Positions 17,274 to 26,856 of a stretch of 53,818 bases of DNA are shown here, one piece after another. Source of the DNA: Mesorhizobium plurifarium (GTDB lineage Bacteria > Pseudomonadota > Alphaproteobacteria > Rhizobiales > Rhizobiaceae); assembly GCA_000824785.1 (NCBI GenBank), contig CCNB01000007.1, forward strand, positions 292,193 through 346,010, written 5' to 3'. Within the stretch, counting starts at the first letter, position 1; every line of letters begins with the position of its first letter. Under the pieces are notes generated by a model. That model worked only from the letters and a program-made list of their open reading frames with translations, made no database searches and was not told the origin of the DNA. Made by a program: the position numbers and the translations under genes.

Positions 17274-18034
17274 TAGAGCAGTCGGGCCAGGAGCCCGCCA
17301 TCCACTTGCATGGCACTGCCGGTGACGAAGGACGAGGCGTCCGAGATCAGGAAACCGATGGCGCTGGCGATCTCGGAAGGATTGGCGATGCGCGCGATCC
17401 TGTTGGGTTCGAATGAGAGGCCCAGCGCTTCCGCGCCGCCGGCCGCTTCCAGCCCGTCCAGCGTCATCCTCGTGGCGACGGAGCCGACCAGCACGGCGTT
17501 GACGCGGATGCGGTCGACCGCATAGTCGAGCGCCATCTGTCGCGACAATCCGACGACCGCGGCTTTCGTCGCCGCGTAGGCAGGCACGCCCGGAACCGTC
17601 GCATCGGCATGCACAGAGGCGATGTTGACGATCGAGCCGCCGCCGGCCGCGCGCAGCAGCGGCAGCGTCGCGCGGCAAACGCGGAAGATAGCGGTCAGGT
17701 TGACGGCAATGGTCCTGTCCCAGTCTTCGTCGGAAAGCTCTTCGAGCCGCTTGCCGGTCGGATAGATGCCGGCGCAGTTGACGACGGCGTCGAGCCCGCC
17801 GAGCCGCTCCGATGCCATCGCTACCGCTGCCTGGACCTCCGTTTCACGCGTGAGATCGCTCTCGCGGAAAATCAGTTGGCTTTCGGCGTAACGGCCAGCG
17901 AGCGCCTTGCCATCTTCGCCGTCCAGCCCGGCGCCGAAGACCTGCGCCCCCACGTTCACGAGATATTCGGCCGTCGCCCGGCCGATGCCGGTGGCCGCGC
18001 CGGTAACCAGAACGCGTTTGCCGGCAAACATCAT
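17273..18034 (-). CDS. SDR family oxidoreductase
   Basis: This 253-residue classical SDR has an intact cofactor motif (TGAATGIG), NCAG, Ser in IVNIASVHA, YAATK (the catalytic Tyr/Lys) and the C-terminal VDGGLLARLL. It probably oxidises a sugar or sugar alcohol brought in by the importer encoded just ahead of it: its start overlaps the ATPase stop by 4 bp, and the order is permease, binding protein, ATPase, SDR. It ends at the convergent hairpin/repeat region. Confidence 0.9.
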   Translation of the reverse strand: MMFAGKRVLVTGAATGIGRATAEYLVNVGAQVFGAGLDGEDGKALAGRYAESQLIFRESDLTRETEVQAAVAMASERLGGLDAVVNCAGIYPTGKRLEELSDEDWDRTIAVNLTAIFRVCRATLPLLRAAGGGSIVNIASVHADATVPGVPAYAATKAAVVGLSRQMALDYAVDRIRVNAVLVGSVATRMTLDGLEAAGGAEALGLSFEPNRIARIANPSEIASAIGFLISDASSFVTGSAMQVDGGLLARLL

Positions 18035-19587
18035 GCTGAAACCTGTGAAGCTTTTGCGTGGCGTTCGGTTTGCGCCGCGGCAACGGAACGCAGCACGCGA
18101 TCCTCGCCGCCCTCGCCGCGGCCGAATTCGTCGACGATGCGGCCGTCAGCAACCACGAGGCAACGGTCGCAAAGGCCGATCAGCTCTTCGAGCTCGGAGG
18201 CGACGATGAGCAAGGCCACGCCCTTCTCGGCCAATTCGACCACGAGCCGGTAGATCTCGTGCCGCGTGGCTGCGTCGACGCCCTTGGTCGGCTCGTCGAG
18301 CAGCAGCACTTTCGGCGCGCGCATCAGCACGCGGGCGAACAGAAGTTTCTGCTGGTTGCCGCCCGACAGGTGGCTGACGGAGGCCAGTGGCGACGATGCC
18401 TTGACGTTGAGCGCGCGCATGGCGGCCAGGATGGAGCTGCGTTCAAGCCCGCCGCGCACCACGCCGCGCCGTGACAAGGGCGCAAGATTGCCGATGGTGA
18501 TGTTGGCGCCGACCGGCAGATTGAACAGCAGGCCGTCGCGCTTGCGGTCCTCGGTCAGCAGCGCAATGCCGGCGGCACGGGCGTCGCTCGGTGATCCGAT
18601 CGCCACGGGACCGCCGGCGACGCGGATTTCGCCCTCGGCCGGGACGCGGCCGTAGATGCCGTGCAGGATCTCGCTGCGGCCGGAGCCGAGCAGGCCGGCA
18701 AGCCCAACGATCTCGCCGGCGGCCACCGACAGGTTGATGTCCTTGGCGCCGTGCACGGCGCCGCTGTGGCCGGCGACGGTCAGATTGCGAACCTCCAGCG
18801 CGGTCGGCGCGCCGACCGGGGCGGCATGCTCGGGGAACAGCCGCTGCAATCGTTGGCCCGACATCGAGAAGATGAAGGTCTCGGCGTCGAAATCCTCCCT
18901 CGCGATGCGCACCGCCACCTGTCCGTCGCGCAGCACGGTGGCGCGGTCGCAGATGGCGAGCACCTCCGGCAGGCGATGGGTGATGTAGATCATCGCGACG
19001 CCCTGCGCCTTGAGGCGTCGCAGCACAGCGAACAGCGCATCGACCTCCGTGCCGGAGAGCGAGGCGGTCGGCTCGTCCAGCATCAGCACGCGCGGCTTCA
19101 TGACGATGGCGCGGGCGATCATCACCAGATGGCGCTGCGCCGAGGTCAGCGATGCGACATAGGCCCCGGGATCGATGCCGATGCCAAGATCGGCAAAAAT
19201 CTCGCCCGCCCGCTGTTCCAGCCTCCGCTGGTTGACCAGCATCCCGTCGCCCAGCCCGGTGCGTCCGGCAAAGACATTCTCGGCGACCGAAAGCTGCTCG
19301 AGCACTTCAATCTCCTGCGGCACATAGCCGACACCGCTCGACCGCGCGTCGGCGGGCGAGGCAAAGCTGACCGGCTTGCCGCCGAGCTTGATGGCGCCGG
19401 TGTAGGAGCCGACCGGATGCACGCCGTTGAGAATCTTGACGAGCGTCGACTTGCCGGCGCCGTTCTGGCCGAGCAAAGCGTGGATCTCGCCCGGGACGAC
19501 GTCGAAATCGACGCCGCGCAGCGCCTGCACACCGCCGAAACTCTTGGCGATTGCGATGGCCGACAACAGCGGTTCTTGGGCGGGCAC
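18031..19587 (-). CDS. CUT2 sugar ABC transporter ATP-binding protein
   Basis: This 518-residue double ATPase is of the RbsA/MglA type. The first half has GQNGAGKSTLVKIL and Walker B LMLDEPTASLSG. The second half has the degenerate P-loop GLLGSGRSE, signature LSGGNQQKLLFARVL and VLLLDEPTKGVD. The start is GTG with GAGAGG ahead. It powers the importer with the genes at 19644 and 20712. Confidence 0.92.
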   Translation of the reverse strand: MPAQEPLLSAIAIAKSFGGVQALRGVDFDVVPGEIHALLGQNGAGKSTLVKILNGVHPVGSYTGAIKLGGKPVSFASPADARSSGVGYVPQEIEVLEQLSVAENVFAGRTGLGDGMLVNQRRLEQRAGEIFADLGIGIDPGAYVASLTSAQRHLVMIARAIVMKPRVLMLDEPTASLSGTEVDALFAVLRRLKAQGVAMIYITHRLPEVLAICDRATVLRDGQVAVRIAREDFDAETFIFSMSGQRLQRLFPEHAAPVGAPTALEVRNLTVAGHSGAVHGAKDINLSVAAGEIVGLAGLLGSGRSEILHGIYGRVPAEGEIRVAGGPVAIGSPSDARAAGIALLTEDRKRDGLLFNLPVGANITIGNLAPLSRRGVVRGGLERSSILAAMRALNVKASSPLASVSHLSGGNQQKLLFARVLMRAPKVLLLDEPTKGVDAATRHEIYRLVVELAEKGVALLIVASELEELIGLCDRCLVVADGRIVDEFGRGEGGEDRVLRSVAAAQTERHAKASQVSA

Positions 19588-19643
19588 GGCGATCCTCTCG
19601 GCGGATGCCGGGTCCGGGCAAGCCGCGGACCCGGCGATGGGCG

Positions 19644-20618
19644 TTACTGGCCGGCGCTGTCCAGCATCTTGTAATAGGGGTCGAGGTCGGCGGCGGTGAT
19701 GACCTTGGCCGGCAGCGGGTTGCTGTAGGGCACGGTCTTGCCCTGGGCGAGATCGCCGAGCAGTTCGGCCACCTTGGCGCTCTCTTCATAGAGCGGCTGC
19801 GCGACGATGCCGTAGGCGGCGCCCGCTTTCACCAGGTCGAGATTCTGCCTGATATAGTCCATGCCGACGATAACGACATCGCGTCCAGCCTTGCGGGCCG
19901 CGCCCGACCAGGTCTGGATGCTGTTGCCGGTGGTGCCGAAGGCCGCCGTCACGTCCGGATTGCCTTGCAGGATCGCCACTGCCTTGGCCTCGGCCGCCGA
20001 GGGCTCGAAGCCCTCCATCTGGGTGTCGAGCACCTTGATGTTGGGGTACTTCTCGGCGATGGTCTTGCGGAAGGCCGCCGACATGGCGTTCTCGGTGTCG
20101 TTGGACGCGCCTTGCGTCAGCGCCACCGTGCCCTTGCCGCCGAGCTTCTCGCCGATGGCGACGGCGGCGTTCTGGCCCGCGCCGGCAATGTCCTCGCCGG
20201 TCGCGGCCTTCAGCCCCTGGACGGTGCCTTCCGGCGGCAGCACATGCCAGGTGACGATCGGGAACCCCTCCTTGGCGAGCTTCGAGATGTAGGAGTAGAT
20301 TGCCGGATCGGGACCATAGACGCCGATCGCGTCGTATTTGGTGCGCGCCAGGGCGGCTTCGGCGAGCGGCAGAGTCGCCGGAATGTCCCAGTTCGTCGCG
20401 CTCGGATCGCCGACCACCTCGCAGGTGTAGCCGAGCTCCTTGCACTTGTTGAGGAAGCCCGCCTGCATGAGCCGATGGACAGGGTGGTCCTTCATCGCCT
20501 GCACCCAGAGCAGGTGGATGTCGGCGGCCTGGGCGAGGCTCGCCGAGGCCAGCGACGCGGCGGCGGCCACGGCCGCGAATGCCGTACGGATCAGTCCCTT
20601 TCTCAGATCGATCTTCAT
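19644..20618 (-). CDS. CUT2 sugar ABC transporter substrate-binding protein
   Basis: This 324-residue periplasmic protein has a signal peptide (about residues 1-31, ending SLAQA) and the peripla_BP_4 fold. Family features include FLNKCKELGYTCEVVGDPSA, AAFGTTGNSIQTW and the hinge segments. GGGAGGT precedes the ATG. In the 93-bp gap after the permease gene an imperfect GC hairpin (about 20638-20657) may favour higher expression of this gene. The bound sugar cannot be deduced. Confidence 0.9.
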   Translation of the reverse strand: MKIDLRKGLIRTAFAAVAAAASLASASLAQAADIHLLWVQAMKDHPVHRLMQAGFLNKCKELGYTCEVVGDPSATNWDIPATLPLAEAALARTKYDAIGVYGPDPAIYSYISKLAKEGFPIVTWHVLPPEGTVQGLKAATGEDIAGAGQNAAVAIGEKLGGKGTVALTQGASNDTENAMSAAFRKTIAEKYPNIKVLDTQMEGFEPSAAEAKAVAILQGNPDVTAAFGTTGNSIQTWSGAARKAGRDVVIVGMDYIRQNLDLVKAGAAYGIVAQPLYEESAKVAELLGDLAQGKTVPYSNPLPAKVITAADLDPYYKMLDSAGQ

Positions 20619-20711
20619 GTCCTACCTCCCTTGCTTCACCGGCGTTCTTGCCGGCGTAAGATCTGTTGTTTTGGAAATTGTGCCGTTTGAGTGAGTTCCT
20701 CGTGGCCCCCG

Positions 20712-21722
20712 CTAAGCGCCGGCGATGAAGTAGCGGCGGCGCACGATGTCGAGCCCGACGGCCATGACCATGATCACGCCCACCGCGATCTGCTGCCAGT
20801 TGGAGTTGACGCCGATGACGACGAGGCCGCTCTGCACCACTTTCAGCATCAGGATGCCGACGACGCCGCCGGCGACCGTGCCGGCGCCGCCGAACAGACT
20901 GACGCCGCCGACCACGACTCCGGCGATCACCGTCAGTTCCCAGCCGCTGCCGATCGAGGTGCCGCCGCTGCCGAGATCGGCCATGACGAACATGCCGGCG
21001 ATCGCTGACAGCGCGCCGACGACGATGAAGGCGCCGATCTTGTAGGCGCTGGTGTTGATGCCGACGAGACGCGCCACTTCCTGATTGCCGCCGGTGGCGT
21101 AGATATTGCGTCCGAGCACTGTGCGCCGCAGGACGAAATCGGCGAGGATCGCCGCGACGATGAAGAAGGCAAAACTCCAGCCGAGGCCGAAGGCGAGGTC
21201 GGCGCTGCCGATCGTGCTGACCGCCTCCGGCAGCGGATAGACGGGATAACCGCCCGTCACCACTTGGATCAGGCCCTGGCCGATGAAGAGCATGCCGAGC
21301 GTCTGGATGAAGGCGGGGATGCCGAGCCTGACGACGATCACGCCGTTGAGCAGCCCGATCGCCGCGCCGACGCCGATCCCGCCTAGGATGGCCACGGTCA
21401 CCGGCAGCGCGGCCGCCGTCATCAGCTTGGCGGCAACGACGGCGGACAGCCCGGCCACCGAGCCGACGGACAGGTCGAATTCGCCGGCCACCAGCAGGAT
21501 GGTCTGGCCGATGGCGATGATGCCGACGAACGACACGACGTTGAGAATGGCGCGGATGTTGCGCTCCGACAGGAAAGCCGGTTCGAGCAGCCAGAAGAAG
21601 ACGATCAGCAGAGCCATCGCCGCCAGCACGCCGACTTCGCCGATGGCGATGAAGCCGATCAGCCGCCGCCGGAAAGATTGCCCATCCCGGGGCGGCGAGC
21701 TTACGTCAGCCGCGCTTTCCAT
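20712..21722 (-). CDS. CUT2 sugar ABC transporter permease
   Basis: This protein of about 336 residues has eight to ten hydrophobic segments and the RbsC-type loop GEFDLSVGSVAGLSAVVAAK; the C-terminal VVGGVSLFGGAGTVAGGVVG is also typical. I place the start at the ATG at 21722, because GGAGG lies 5 nt upstream; the frame extends to a GTG at 21761. It is the first gene of the operon and the only permease, so it presumably acts as a homodimer. A promoter with the AT-rich motif (site B) lies about 85 bp upstream. Confidence 0.9.
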   Translation of the reverse strand: MESAADVSSPPRDGQSFRRRLIGFIAIGEVGVLAAMALLIVFFWLLEPAFLSERNIRAILNVVSFVGIIAIGQTILLVAGEFDLSVGSVAGLSAVVAAKLMTAAALPVTVAILGGIGVGAAIGLLNGVIVVRLGIPAFIQTLGMLFIGQGLIQVVTGGYPVYPLPEAVSTIGSADLAFGLGWSFAFFIVAAILADFVLRRTVLGRNIYATGGNQEVARLVGINTSAYKIGAFIVVGALSAIAGMFVMADLGSGGTSIGSGWELTVIAGVVVGGVSLFGGAGTVAGGVVGILMLKVVQSGLVVIGVNSNWQQIAVGVIMVMAVGLDIVRRRYFIAGA

Positions 21723-21806
21723 ACCGACCTCCCTGGCGGCGCGTGCCTCCGGCTTCTGCACCCGGCACCGTCGCGCCCACGCCGATTCCGGCGTGCTCCT
21801 TCGCGC

Positions 21807-21835
21807 ATTAAGATTATAATATTATAACTTGTCAA
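21807..21835 (-). promoter_or_regulatory. minus-strand promoter with AT-rich motif, site B
   Basis: On the minus strand TTGACA (21835-21830) is followed 17 bp later by CTTAAT (21812-21807). The spacer is AGTTATAATATTATAAT, rich in the same words as the other operator sites but only a weak match to the ideal palindrome. It would drive the importer operon starting at 21722. Confidence 0.45.
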
Positions 21836-21970
21836 CGGCGAAATTTCTGGGATCAGGCGACGCTGGCACATTGCTGGAAAGCGCCCGCCGCAGCCGCTAT
21901 GAATGGCGCTGGTCGCACGATCCGGGGGCAGGTTTTCCCTCCGCGCACCGCGTTTTGTTGGAGCTTGGCA

Positions 21971-23011
21971 ATGACCGATGAGCCGGGGGATGATCCGGGT
22001 GGAAACGCAGCGTCGCAGCGCCTTGGGGTTCGCGAGATCGCGAGACGCATCGGTGTCGCGCCCATAACCGTGTCGCGTTCCCTGTCCAATCCTGGCAGGG
22101 TCTCGGCGGAGACGCGGGCGAGGGTGCTGGAGGCGATAGAGCAGATCGGCTTCGTGCCCAACCAGCTTGCCTCCAGCATGCGCGGCACCGGCCGCATGAT
22201 CGGGACGGTGGTGCCGCCGCTGATCAATTCGGGCATCGCCGAGCAGGTGCAAGGCATGTCCGACGAGTGCCATGGGGGCGGCTATTCGATGCTGCTGGTG
22301 CAGGGCGAATTCACGCGGGAGGCCGAGGAGAAAGCGATACGCACGCTGCTTGGCTGGCGCCCGGCCGGCATGATCCTTCAGAGCTTCGTGCAAAGCGAGA
22401 CGGCGCGCGCCCTGCTGAAGGGCAGTGGCGCACCGGTGGTCGAGATCTCCGAGGTCAAGGGACGCGATCCGATCGACATGGTGGTCGGCGTTTCCAATTT
22501 CGAGACCGCCTACGCCATGACCATGCACCTGGCCGCCAAGGGCTACAGGCGGATCGGCTTCGTCTCGACGCCGATCCACGGCAATGACCGCCTGCGGCAG
22601 CGCCGCACCGGCTACCATGCAGCACTGACCAAGCTCGGCATCAAGAACCATGACGGCATGGAGGTCGAGGTGCCGATCACCGCGCAGGGCGGCGCCGAGG
22701 CGCTGATCACGCTCACGTCGCGGCACAAGGACATCGACGCCATCTTCTTTTCCAGCGACACGCTGGCCGTCGGCGCCGTGCAGGAGTGCCACCGCCGGGG
22801 CTGGGCGGTGCCCGGTCGCATCGCCATCGCCGGTTATGGCGACATCGACCTCGCCGCGCAGCTCTATCCGCCGCTGACCACGGTGAAGGTCGATCGCTAC
22901 GCGATGGGCCGGCGCGCCGTGCGGCAATTGCTGGCGAGGCTAGGCGGTAATGGCGAGGTGCCGGCCGTCACCAGCCTTGGCTTCGAGATCATCGACCGCG
23001 AAAGCGCCTGA
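21971..23011 (+). CDS. LacI family transcriptional regulator
   Basis: This protein of about 346 residues starts at the ATG with GGAG 7 nt upstream; the frame is open to 21899. The N-terminal helix-turn-helix and hinge read LGVREIARRIGVAPITVSRS then LSNPGRVSAETRARVLEAIE. A ribose-binding-like effector domain follows, with IFFSSDTLAVGAVQE and GYGDIDLAAQLYPPLTTVKV. The effector is likely a sugar or sugar acid of the adjoining pathways. Its stop codon abuts that of the convergent dehydratase gene. The perfect palindrome at 26857 has the central CCGG typical of LacI-family operators and is a candidate target. Confidence 0.9.
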   Translation: MTDEPGDDPGGNAASQRLGVREIARRIGVAPITVSRSLSNPGRVSAETRARVLEAIEQIGFVPNQLASSMRGTGRMIGTVVPPLINSGIAEQVQGMSDECHGGGYSMLLVQGEFTREAEEKAIRTLLGWRPAGMILQSFVQSETARALLKGSGAPVVEISEVKGRDPIDMVVGVSNFETAYAMTMHLAAKGYRRIGFVSTPIHGNDRLRQRRTGYHAALTKLGIKNHDGMEVEVPITAQGGAEALITLTSRHKDIDAIFFSSDTLAVGAVQECHRRGWAVPGRIAIAGYGDIDLAAQLYPPLTTVKVDRYAMGRRAVRQLLARLGGNGEVPAVTSLGFEIIDRESA

Positions 23012-24190
23012 TCAGGATTTTGTCACCGGCTGCTCGCGGCGGCCCAGACGCTTCTCCCAGCCTTCTGCATGGACGTTGAGATAGGCGTTGGGATCGTAAG
23101 GATGATCCTTGATCGCATCGAGGTTGAGATCAATGCCGAGCCCCGGCGCTTTCGGCAGCGACAGGTGGCCATTGTCCGGATTGACGGTCGGATGCCAGGT
23201 GACCAGGTCGCGGGTCCAGGGATCGTTGAAGGCGTCGAAATGCTCCTGGATGAGGAAATTCGGCACCGCCGCGGCCAGCTGCAGGCATACCGCCGTCGCG
23301 ACCGGTCCGCCGCTCTGGTGCGGCGCGATGTGGCTGCCATGGGCCAAAGCCAGATTGGCCACCTGCAGCGACGGCCCGATGCCGCCAAGCGACATCGGCT
23401 CGGGCTGGAAGATGTTGACGCCGCCGCCGGCGGCAAGCGTGTAGAACTGGCCGACCGTGTCGTACATTTCGCCGGTCGCCACCGGGATAGGCGAGCGGTG
23501 CGCCACCTCATGCACCGTCTCCTGGCGATCGCGCGAGGTCGGCTCCTCCCACCAGTAGATGTCGAGATCGGCGAATTTCTGCGCCGCCTGAAGCGCTGCG
23601 ATCTCGGTGAAGCGCGCATGCACGTCGATCAGGATCAGCGTGTCGCTGGGCAGTCCATCGCGCAGTTCGCGACAGATTGCGTAGGAAAGCTCCAGTTCCT
23701 CGCGAGAGATGAAACCTTGCGCTGTGCCGAACGGGTCTAGCTTGAACGCCTTGAAGCCCTTGGCCAGCACCGCCTTTGCGGCTTCGAGAAAGGCTTCCGG
23801 CGTGCGTTCGGTGCGATACCAGCCATTGGCATAGCCGAGTACCGTGTCGCGCACCTGACCGCCGAGAAGCTGGTGGACCGGCACGCCGAGGCTTTTGCCC
23901 AGAATGTCCCAGCAGGCGACCTCGATCGCCGCGATCACCGTGCGGTGGATGTGGCCGCCGTCGAGCGAAACACTGTCCAGCATGCGCTTGGCCAAGGCGT
24001 TGATGCGGCGCGGGTCCTGGCCGATCGCGAGATGCTTGAGCTCATGCACGCCGGCTTCGGTGGTCTTGATGAAACCGTTCAGCGTGCCTTCGCCGACGCC
24101 ATGGATGCCCTTGTCGGTATGGACCTTGACGAAAAGCCAGTTCTTCCAGCCGGCGCCGACGGCAAAGGTCTCGATGTCGGTGATCTTCAT
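23012..24190 (-). CDS. enolase-superfamily dehydratase (galactonate dehydratase-like)
   Basis: This 392-residue protein belongs to the mandelate racemase/muconate lactonising group. Metal ligands are D in LILIDVHARF, E in WWEEPTSRD and E in PVATGEMYD. The DxH pair in IDVH and the His in HIAPHQSGG match the galactonate/related sugar-acid dehydratase pattern. The expected reaction is loss of water from an aldonate to a 2-keto-3-deoxy acid. It is last in an operon after an SDR and the two transketolase halves, overlapping the transketolase C-subunit gene by 4 bp. The exact aldonate is not assignable by eye. Confidence 0.88.
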   Translation of the reverse strand: MKITDIETFAVGAGWKNWLFVKVHTDKGIHGVGEGTLNGFIKTTEAGVHELKHLAIGQDPRRINALAKRMLDSVSLDGGHIHRTVIAAIEVACWDILGKSLGVPVHQLLGGQVRDTVLGYANGWYRTERTPEAFLEAAKAVLAKGFKAFKLDPFGTAQGFISREELELSYAICRELRDGLPSDTLILIDVHARFTEIAALQAAQKFADLDIYWWEEPTSRDRQETVHEVAHRSPIPVATGEMYDTVGQFYTLAAGGGVNIFQPEPMSLGGIGPSLQVANLALAHGSHIAPHQSGGPVATAVCLQLAAAVPNFLIQEHFDAFNDPWTRDLVTWHPTVNPDNGHLSLPKAPGLGIDLNLDAIKDHPYDPNAYLNVHAEGWEKRLGRREQPVTKS

Positions 24191-25179
24191 GCGGACTCCA
24201 ACCCGCTAATCGTTGCGATGACGGCTTCGGTGGTGAGACCGTATTTCGCCTGCAAGGTCGGCACCGCGCCGCATTCGATATAGCGGTCGGGCAGGCCGAT
24301 GCGCGTCACTTTCTTCGCGATGCCCGCCTCGAACAGGCTTTCGACGACAAGGCTGGCCAGGCCGCCGACCATGACATGGTTTTCCGCCGTGACGATCCGG
24401 CGGACGCCGGAGGCGAACTCGGCCACGGCGCCGGCGTCGAACGGCTTGATCGCCGGCACGTGCAGGACGCCGGTGGAAATGCCCTGTTTCTGCAAGGCCT
24501 CCGCCGCGTCCAGTGCCCGCTCGGTCATGAAGCCGGTCGAGATGATGCCGACATCGGAGCCTTCGCGAAGCCGCCGCGCCTTGCCGATCTCGAATGTGTA
24601 GCCAGGCTCGAGCACGACGGGGACGCTGCCGCGCAGCAGCCGCATATAGACGGGCCCCTGATGCTCGGCGATCGCGGCAGTCGCCGCCTCGATCTCGGTC
24701 GCGTCGCAGGGATCGATGACGGTCAGGCCGGGGATCATGCGCATCAGCGCCAGATCCTCGATCGCCTGATGCGTGCCGCCATAGCCTGTCGTCAATCCCG
24801 GCAGGCCAGCGACGATCTTCACGTTGAGGTTGGAGTGGGCAAGCGCGATGGCGACGAAGTCATAGGCGCGACGCGTCGCGAACACGCCATAGGTGGTGGC
24901 GAACGGCACCTTGCCGGCGCGGGCAAGCCCGGCGGCGACCGCAACCAGATTCTGTTCGGCCATGCCGACATTGAAGAAGCGGTCGGGAAAGGCGTCCCGG
25001 AACGGCAATATGTCGGTGTATTTGCCAAGGTCGGCGGTCAGCCCGACGATGTCGTTGCGGCTCTGCCCAAGCCTGGCCAGGGCCCGCCCGAAGGGCGCCT
25101 CCACGCTTTGCCGGCCGCCGCCGACAGCCTCGTCCTGGCCCATGGCCAGGGTCCGTCCGGCTTGCACGCCGCTGCTCAT
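24187..25179 (-). CDS. transketolase C-terminal subunit
   Basis: This 330-residue protein corresponds to the pyrimidine-binding and C-terminal domains of transketolase. It shows the Glu-bearing FFNVGMAEQNLVAVAAGLA, then FATTYGVFATRRAYD, the GYGGTHQAIEDLALMR segment, and a C-terminal domain from about residue 205. It needs the N-terminal subunit at 25176, with which it overlaps by 4 bp, to form an active thiamine-diphosphate enzyme. Split transketolases recur in catabolic loci for unusual sugars, for example apulose-4-phosphate transketolase in apiose use. No sugar kinase is seen here, so the acceptor and donor are open. Confidence 0.9.
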   Translation of the reverse strand: MSSGVQAGRTLAMGQDEAVGGGRQSVEAPFGRALARLGQSRNDIVGLTADLGKYTDILPFRDAFPDRFFNVGMAEQNLVAVAAGLARAGKVPFATTYGVFATRRAYDFVAIALAHSNLNVKIVAGLPGLTTGYGGTHQAIEDLALMRMIPGLTVIDPCDATEIEAATAAIAEHQGPVYMRLLRGSVPVVLEPGYTFEIGKARRLREGSDVGIISTGFMTERALDAAEALQKQGISTGVLHVPAIKPFDAGAVAEFASGVRRIVTAENHVMVGGLASLVVESLFEAGIAKKVTRIGLPDRYIECGAVPTLQAKYGLTTEAVIATISGLESA

Positions 25180-26024
25180 TGGTGCGTTCCCATGCGTTTA
25201 TCGAATTCTGCGATGATGCCGTCCCATTGCGCCACGTCGATGCGGAAGAAGTGCGATTTCTCGCTGGTCTCGATGCGCGGCACGCCTTTGCCGGGCAGGG
25301 TGCGCAGCACGATCGCCTTCGGCTTGCCATTTCGCTGGCGCGCGCCGGCCAGCGCATCGACGATGGCTTTCATGTCGTTGCCGTCGATCTCCGCCGTTTC
25401 CCAGCCGAAGGCGCGCCATTTGTCGGCCACCGGCTCCATGTTGAGCACCACGGGTCCGTCGGCCTGGATGCCGTTGCAGTCGATCAGCGCCACCAGTCCG
25501 TCCAGCTCGAAATGGCTGGCCGACATCGCCGCTTCCCAGGTTGAGCCCTCCTGCATCTCGCCATCGGAAAGCTCGACGAAGACACGCGCGTCCGAGCAGT
25601 CGAGGCGAAGTCCCAGCGCCTGGCCGATGCCTTGCCCGAGGCCATGTCCGAGCGAGCCGCCGATGACCTCGACGCCCGGCGTGGTGTCGAGCGTCGACAT
25701 CTCCAGCCGGCTGTTGTCGGCGCCATAGGTGACAAGTTCCTCGACCGGGATGATGCCGGCCTCGGCCAGGGCCGCCCAGAGCGCGATCGAGTAGTGCCCG
25801 GTCGACAGCAGAAAACGGTCGCGATCCGGCCATGCCAGATTGTGCGGATCGTAACGCAGCTCGTGGAAATAGAGCGCCGCCAGCGTGTCGGCGATGCCGA
25901 GGCCCTGGCCGATATAGCCTTGGCCCTGGCCGCGCGCCATGGTCAGCATATGGCGGCGCAGCAGCGTCGCCTTGCGTTCCAGCGCGGCGACATCGGCGCT
26001 GCCGGGAGGGGAGTTTCGCAGCAT
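25176..26024 (-). CDS. transketolase N-terminal subunit
   Basis: This 282-residue protein is the diphosphate-binding half. It shows GQGLGIADTLAALYFHELRY, the STGHYSIALWAAL segment, GGSLGHGLGQGIGQALG, and the thiamine diphosphate motif beginning SDGEMQEGSTWEA and ending in IDCNGIQADG. It sits between an SDR gene (6-bp gap) and its C-terminal partner. It catalyses two-carbon ketol transfer together with that partner. Confidence 0.9.
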   Translation of the reverse strand: MLRNSPPGSADVAALERKATLLRRHMLTMARGQGQGYIGQGLGIADTLAALYFHELRYDPHNLAWPDRDRFLLSTGHYSIALWAALAEAGIIPVEELVTYGADNSRLEMSTLDTTPGVEVIGGSLGHGLGQGIGQALGLRLDCSDARVFVELSDGEMQEGSTWEAAMSASHFELDGLVALIDCNGIQADGPVVLNMEPVADKWRAFGWETAEIDGNDMKAIVDALAGARQRNGKPKAIVLRTLPGKGVPRIETSEKSHFFRIDVAQWDGIIAEFDKRMGTHQ

Positions 26025-26030
26025 CGATGC

Positions 26031-26825
26031 CTAGTCCTTGTCCAGCCCGCCCGACATGTTGAGCCGCTCGGCGGTCATGTATTGCGGCGCGTCGAGGCAG
26101 AGCCAGACGACGGCTTCCGCCACCTCGGAAATCTCGGCGCGGCGGCCGAGCGGAATGCGGCGCGTGCGTTCGTCGAGGAAAGCCTGCAGATCGCTGCGGC
26201 CATTGGCGCGGGCAAGATCGAGCTCGGTCGAACGCTGCATCTCGGTGTCCATCATGCCCGGCGCCAGGCTGTTCACCAGCACGCCGTAAGGCGCAAGCGC
26301 GACCGCCGCGGCGCGGGTGATGGAATCGACGCCGGCCTTGCTTGCCGTGTAGGCGGTGTAGTCGGGCAGCGCCATGCGCGAGCCGGGCGAGGTGATGTTG
26401 ACGATGCGCCCCGAGCGCTGCTCGCGCATCACTCGGCCGGCGGCCTTGCAGGCCATGGCGAGAGCCGTGACGTTGAGGGCCAGCGTGCGCGTCCAGGCCT
26501 TGAAGGTTGCGTCGAGGAAGGGCTCGATCACGCCATAGCCGGCATTGTTGACGAGGATGTCGATGCCGCGCCAACGCGCGACCACTTTCTCGACCGCCGC
26601 TTCCGGAGCGCCCTCGAGCGTGAAGTCACTGACGATGATCTCGGCTTCCGCGCCGGCTTGGCCGATCTGCCTGGCCGTCTCGGTCAGGCCTTCGCCATTG
26701 ATGTCGGTAATTGCGACGGCGCAGCCGCGCCTGGCCAGTTGCAGCGCCACCTCGCGGCCAAGCCCTCCGGCGGCCCCGGTGACAAGCGCCCTGCGCGGCG
26801 TGGTGTCTGGTATCTCAGCAGGCAA
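26031..26825 (-). CDS. SDR family oxidoreductase
   Basis: This 264-residue SDR has TGAAGGLG, ILVNNAGYG, Ser in IVNITSPGS and an intact YTASK. The start is a rare TTG at 26825, supported by GGGAGGAGG a few bases upstream and by the near-immediate start of the fold. It heads the operon with split transketolase and dehydratase, whose promoter region holds the perfect palindrome at 26857. A sugar-acid or polyol substrate is likely. Confidence 0.88.
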   Translation of the reverse strand: MPAEIPDTTPRRALVTGAAGGLGREVALQLARRGCAVAITDINGEGLTETARQIGQAGAEAEIIVSDFTLEGAPEAAVEKVVARWRGIDILVNNAGYGVIEPFLDATFKAWTRTLALNVTALAMACKAAGRVMREQRSGRIVNITSPGSRMALPDYTAYTASKAGVDSITRAAAVALAPYGVLVNSLAPGMMDTEMQRSTELDLARANGRSDLQAFLDERTRRIPLGRRAEISEVAEAVVWLCLDAPQYMTAERLNMSGGLDKD

Positions 26826-26856
26826 GCCAACCTCCTCCCAAGGTCATCTTGACGCG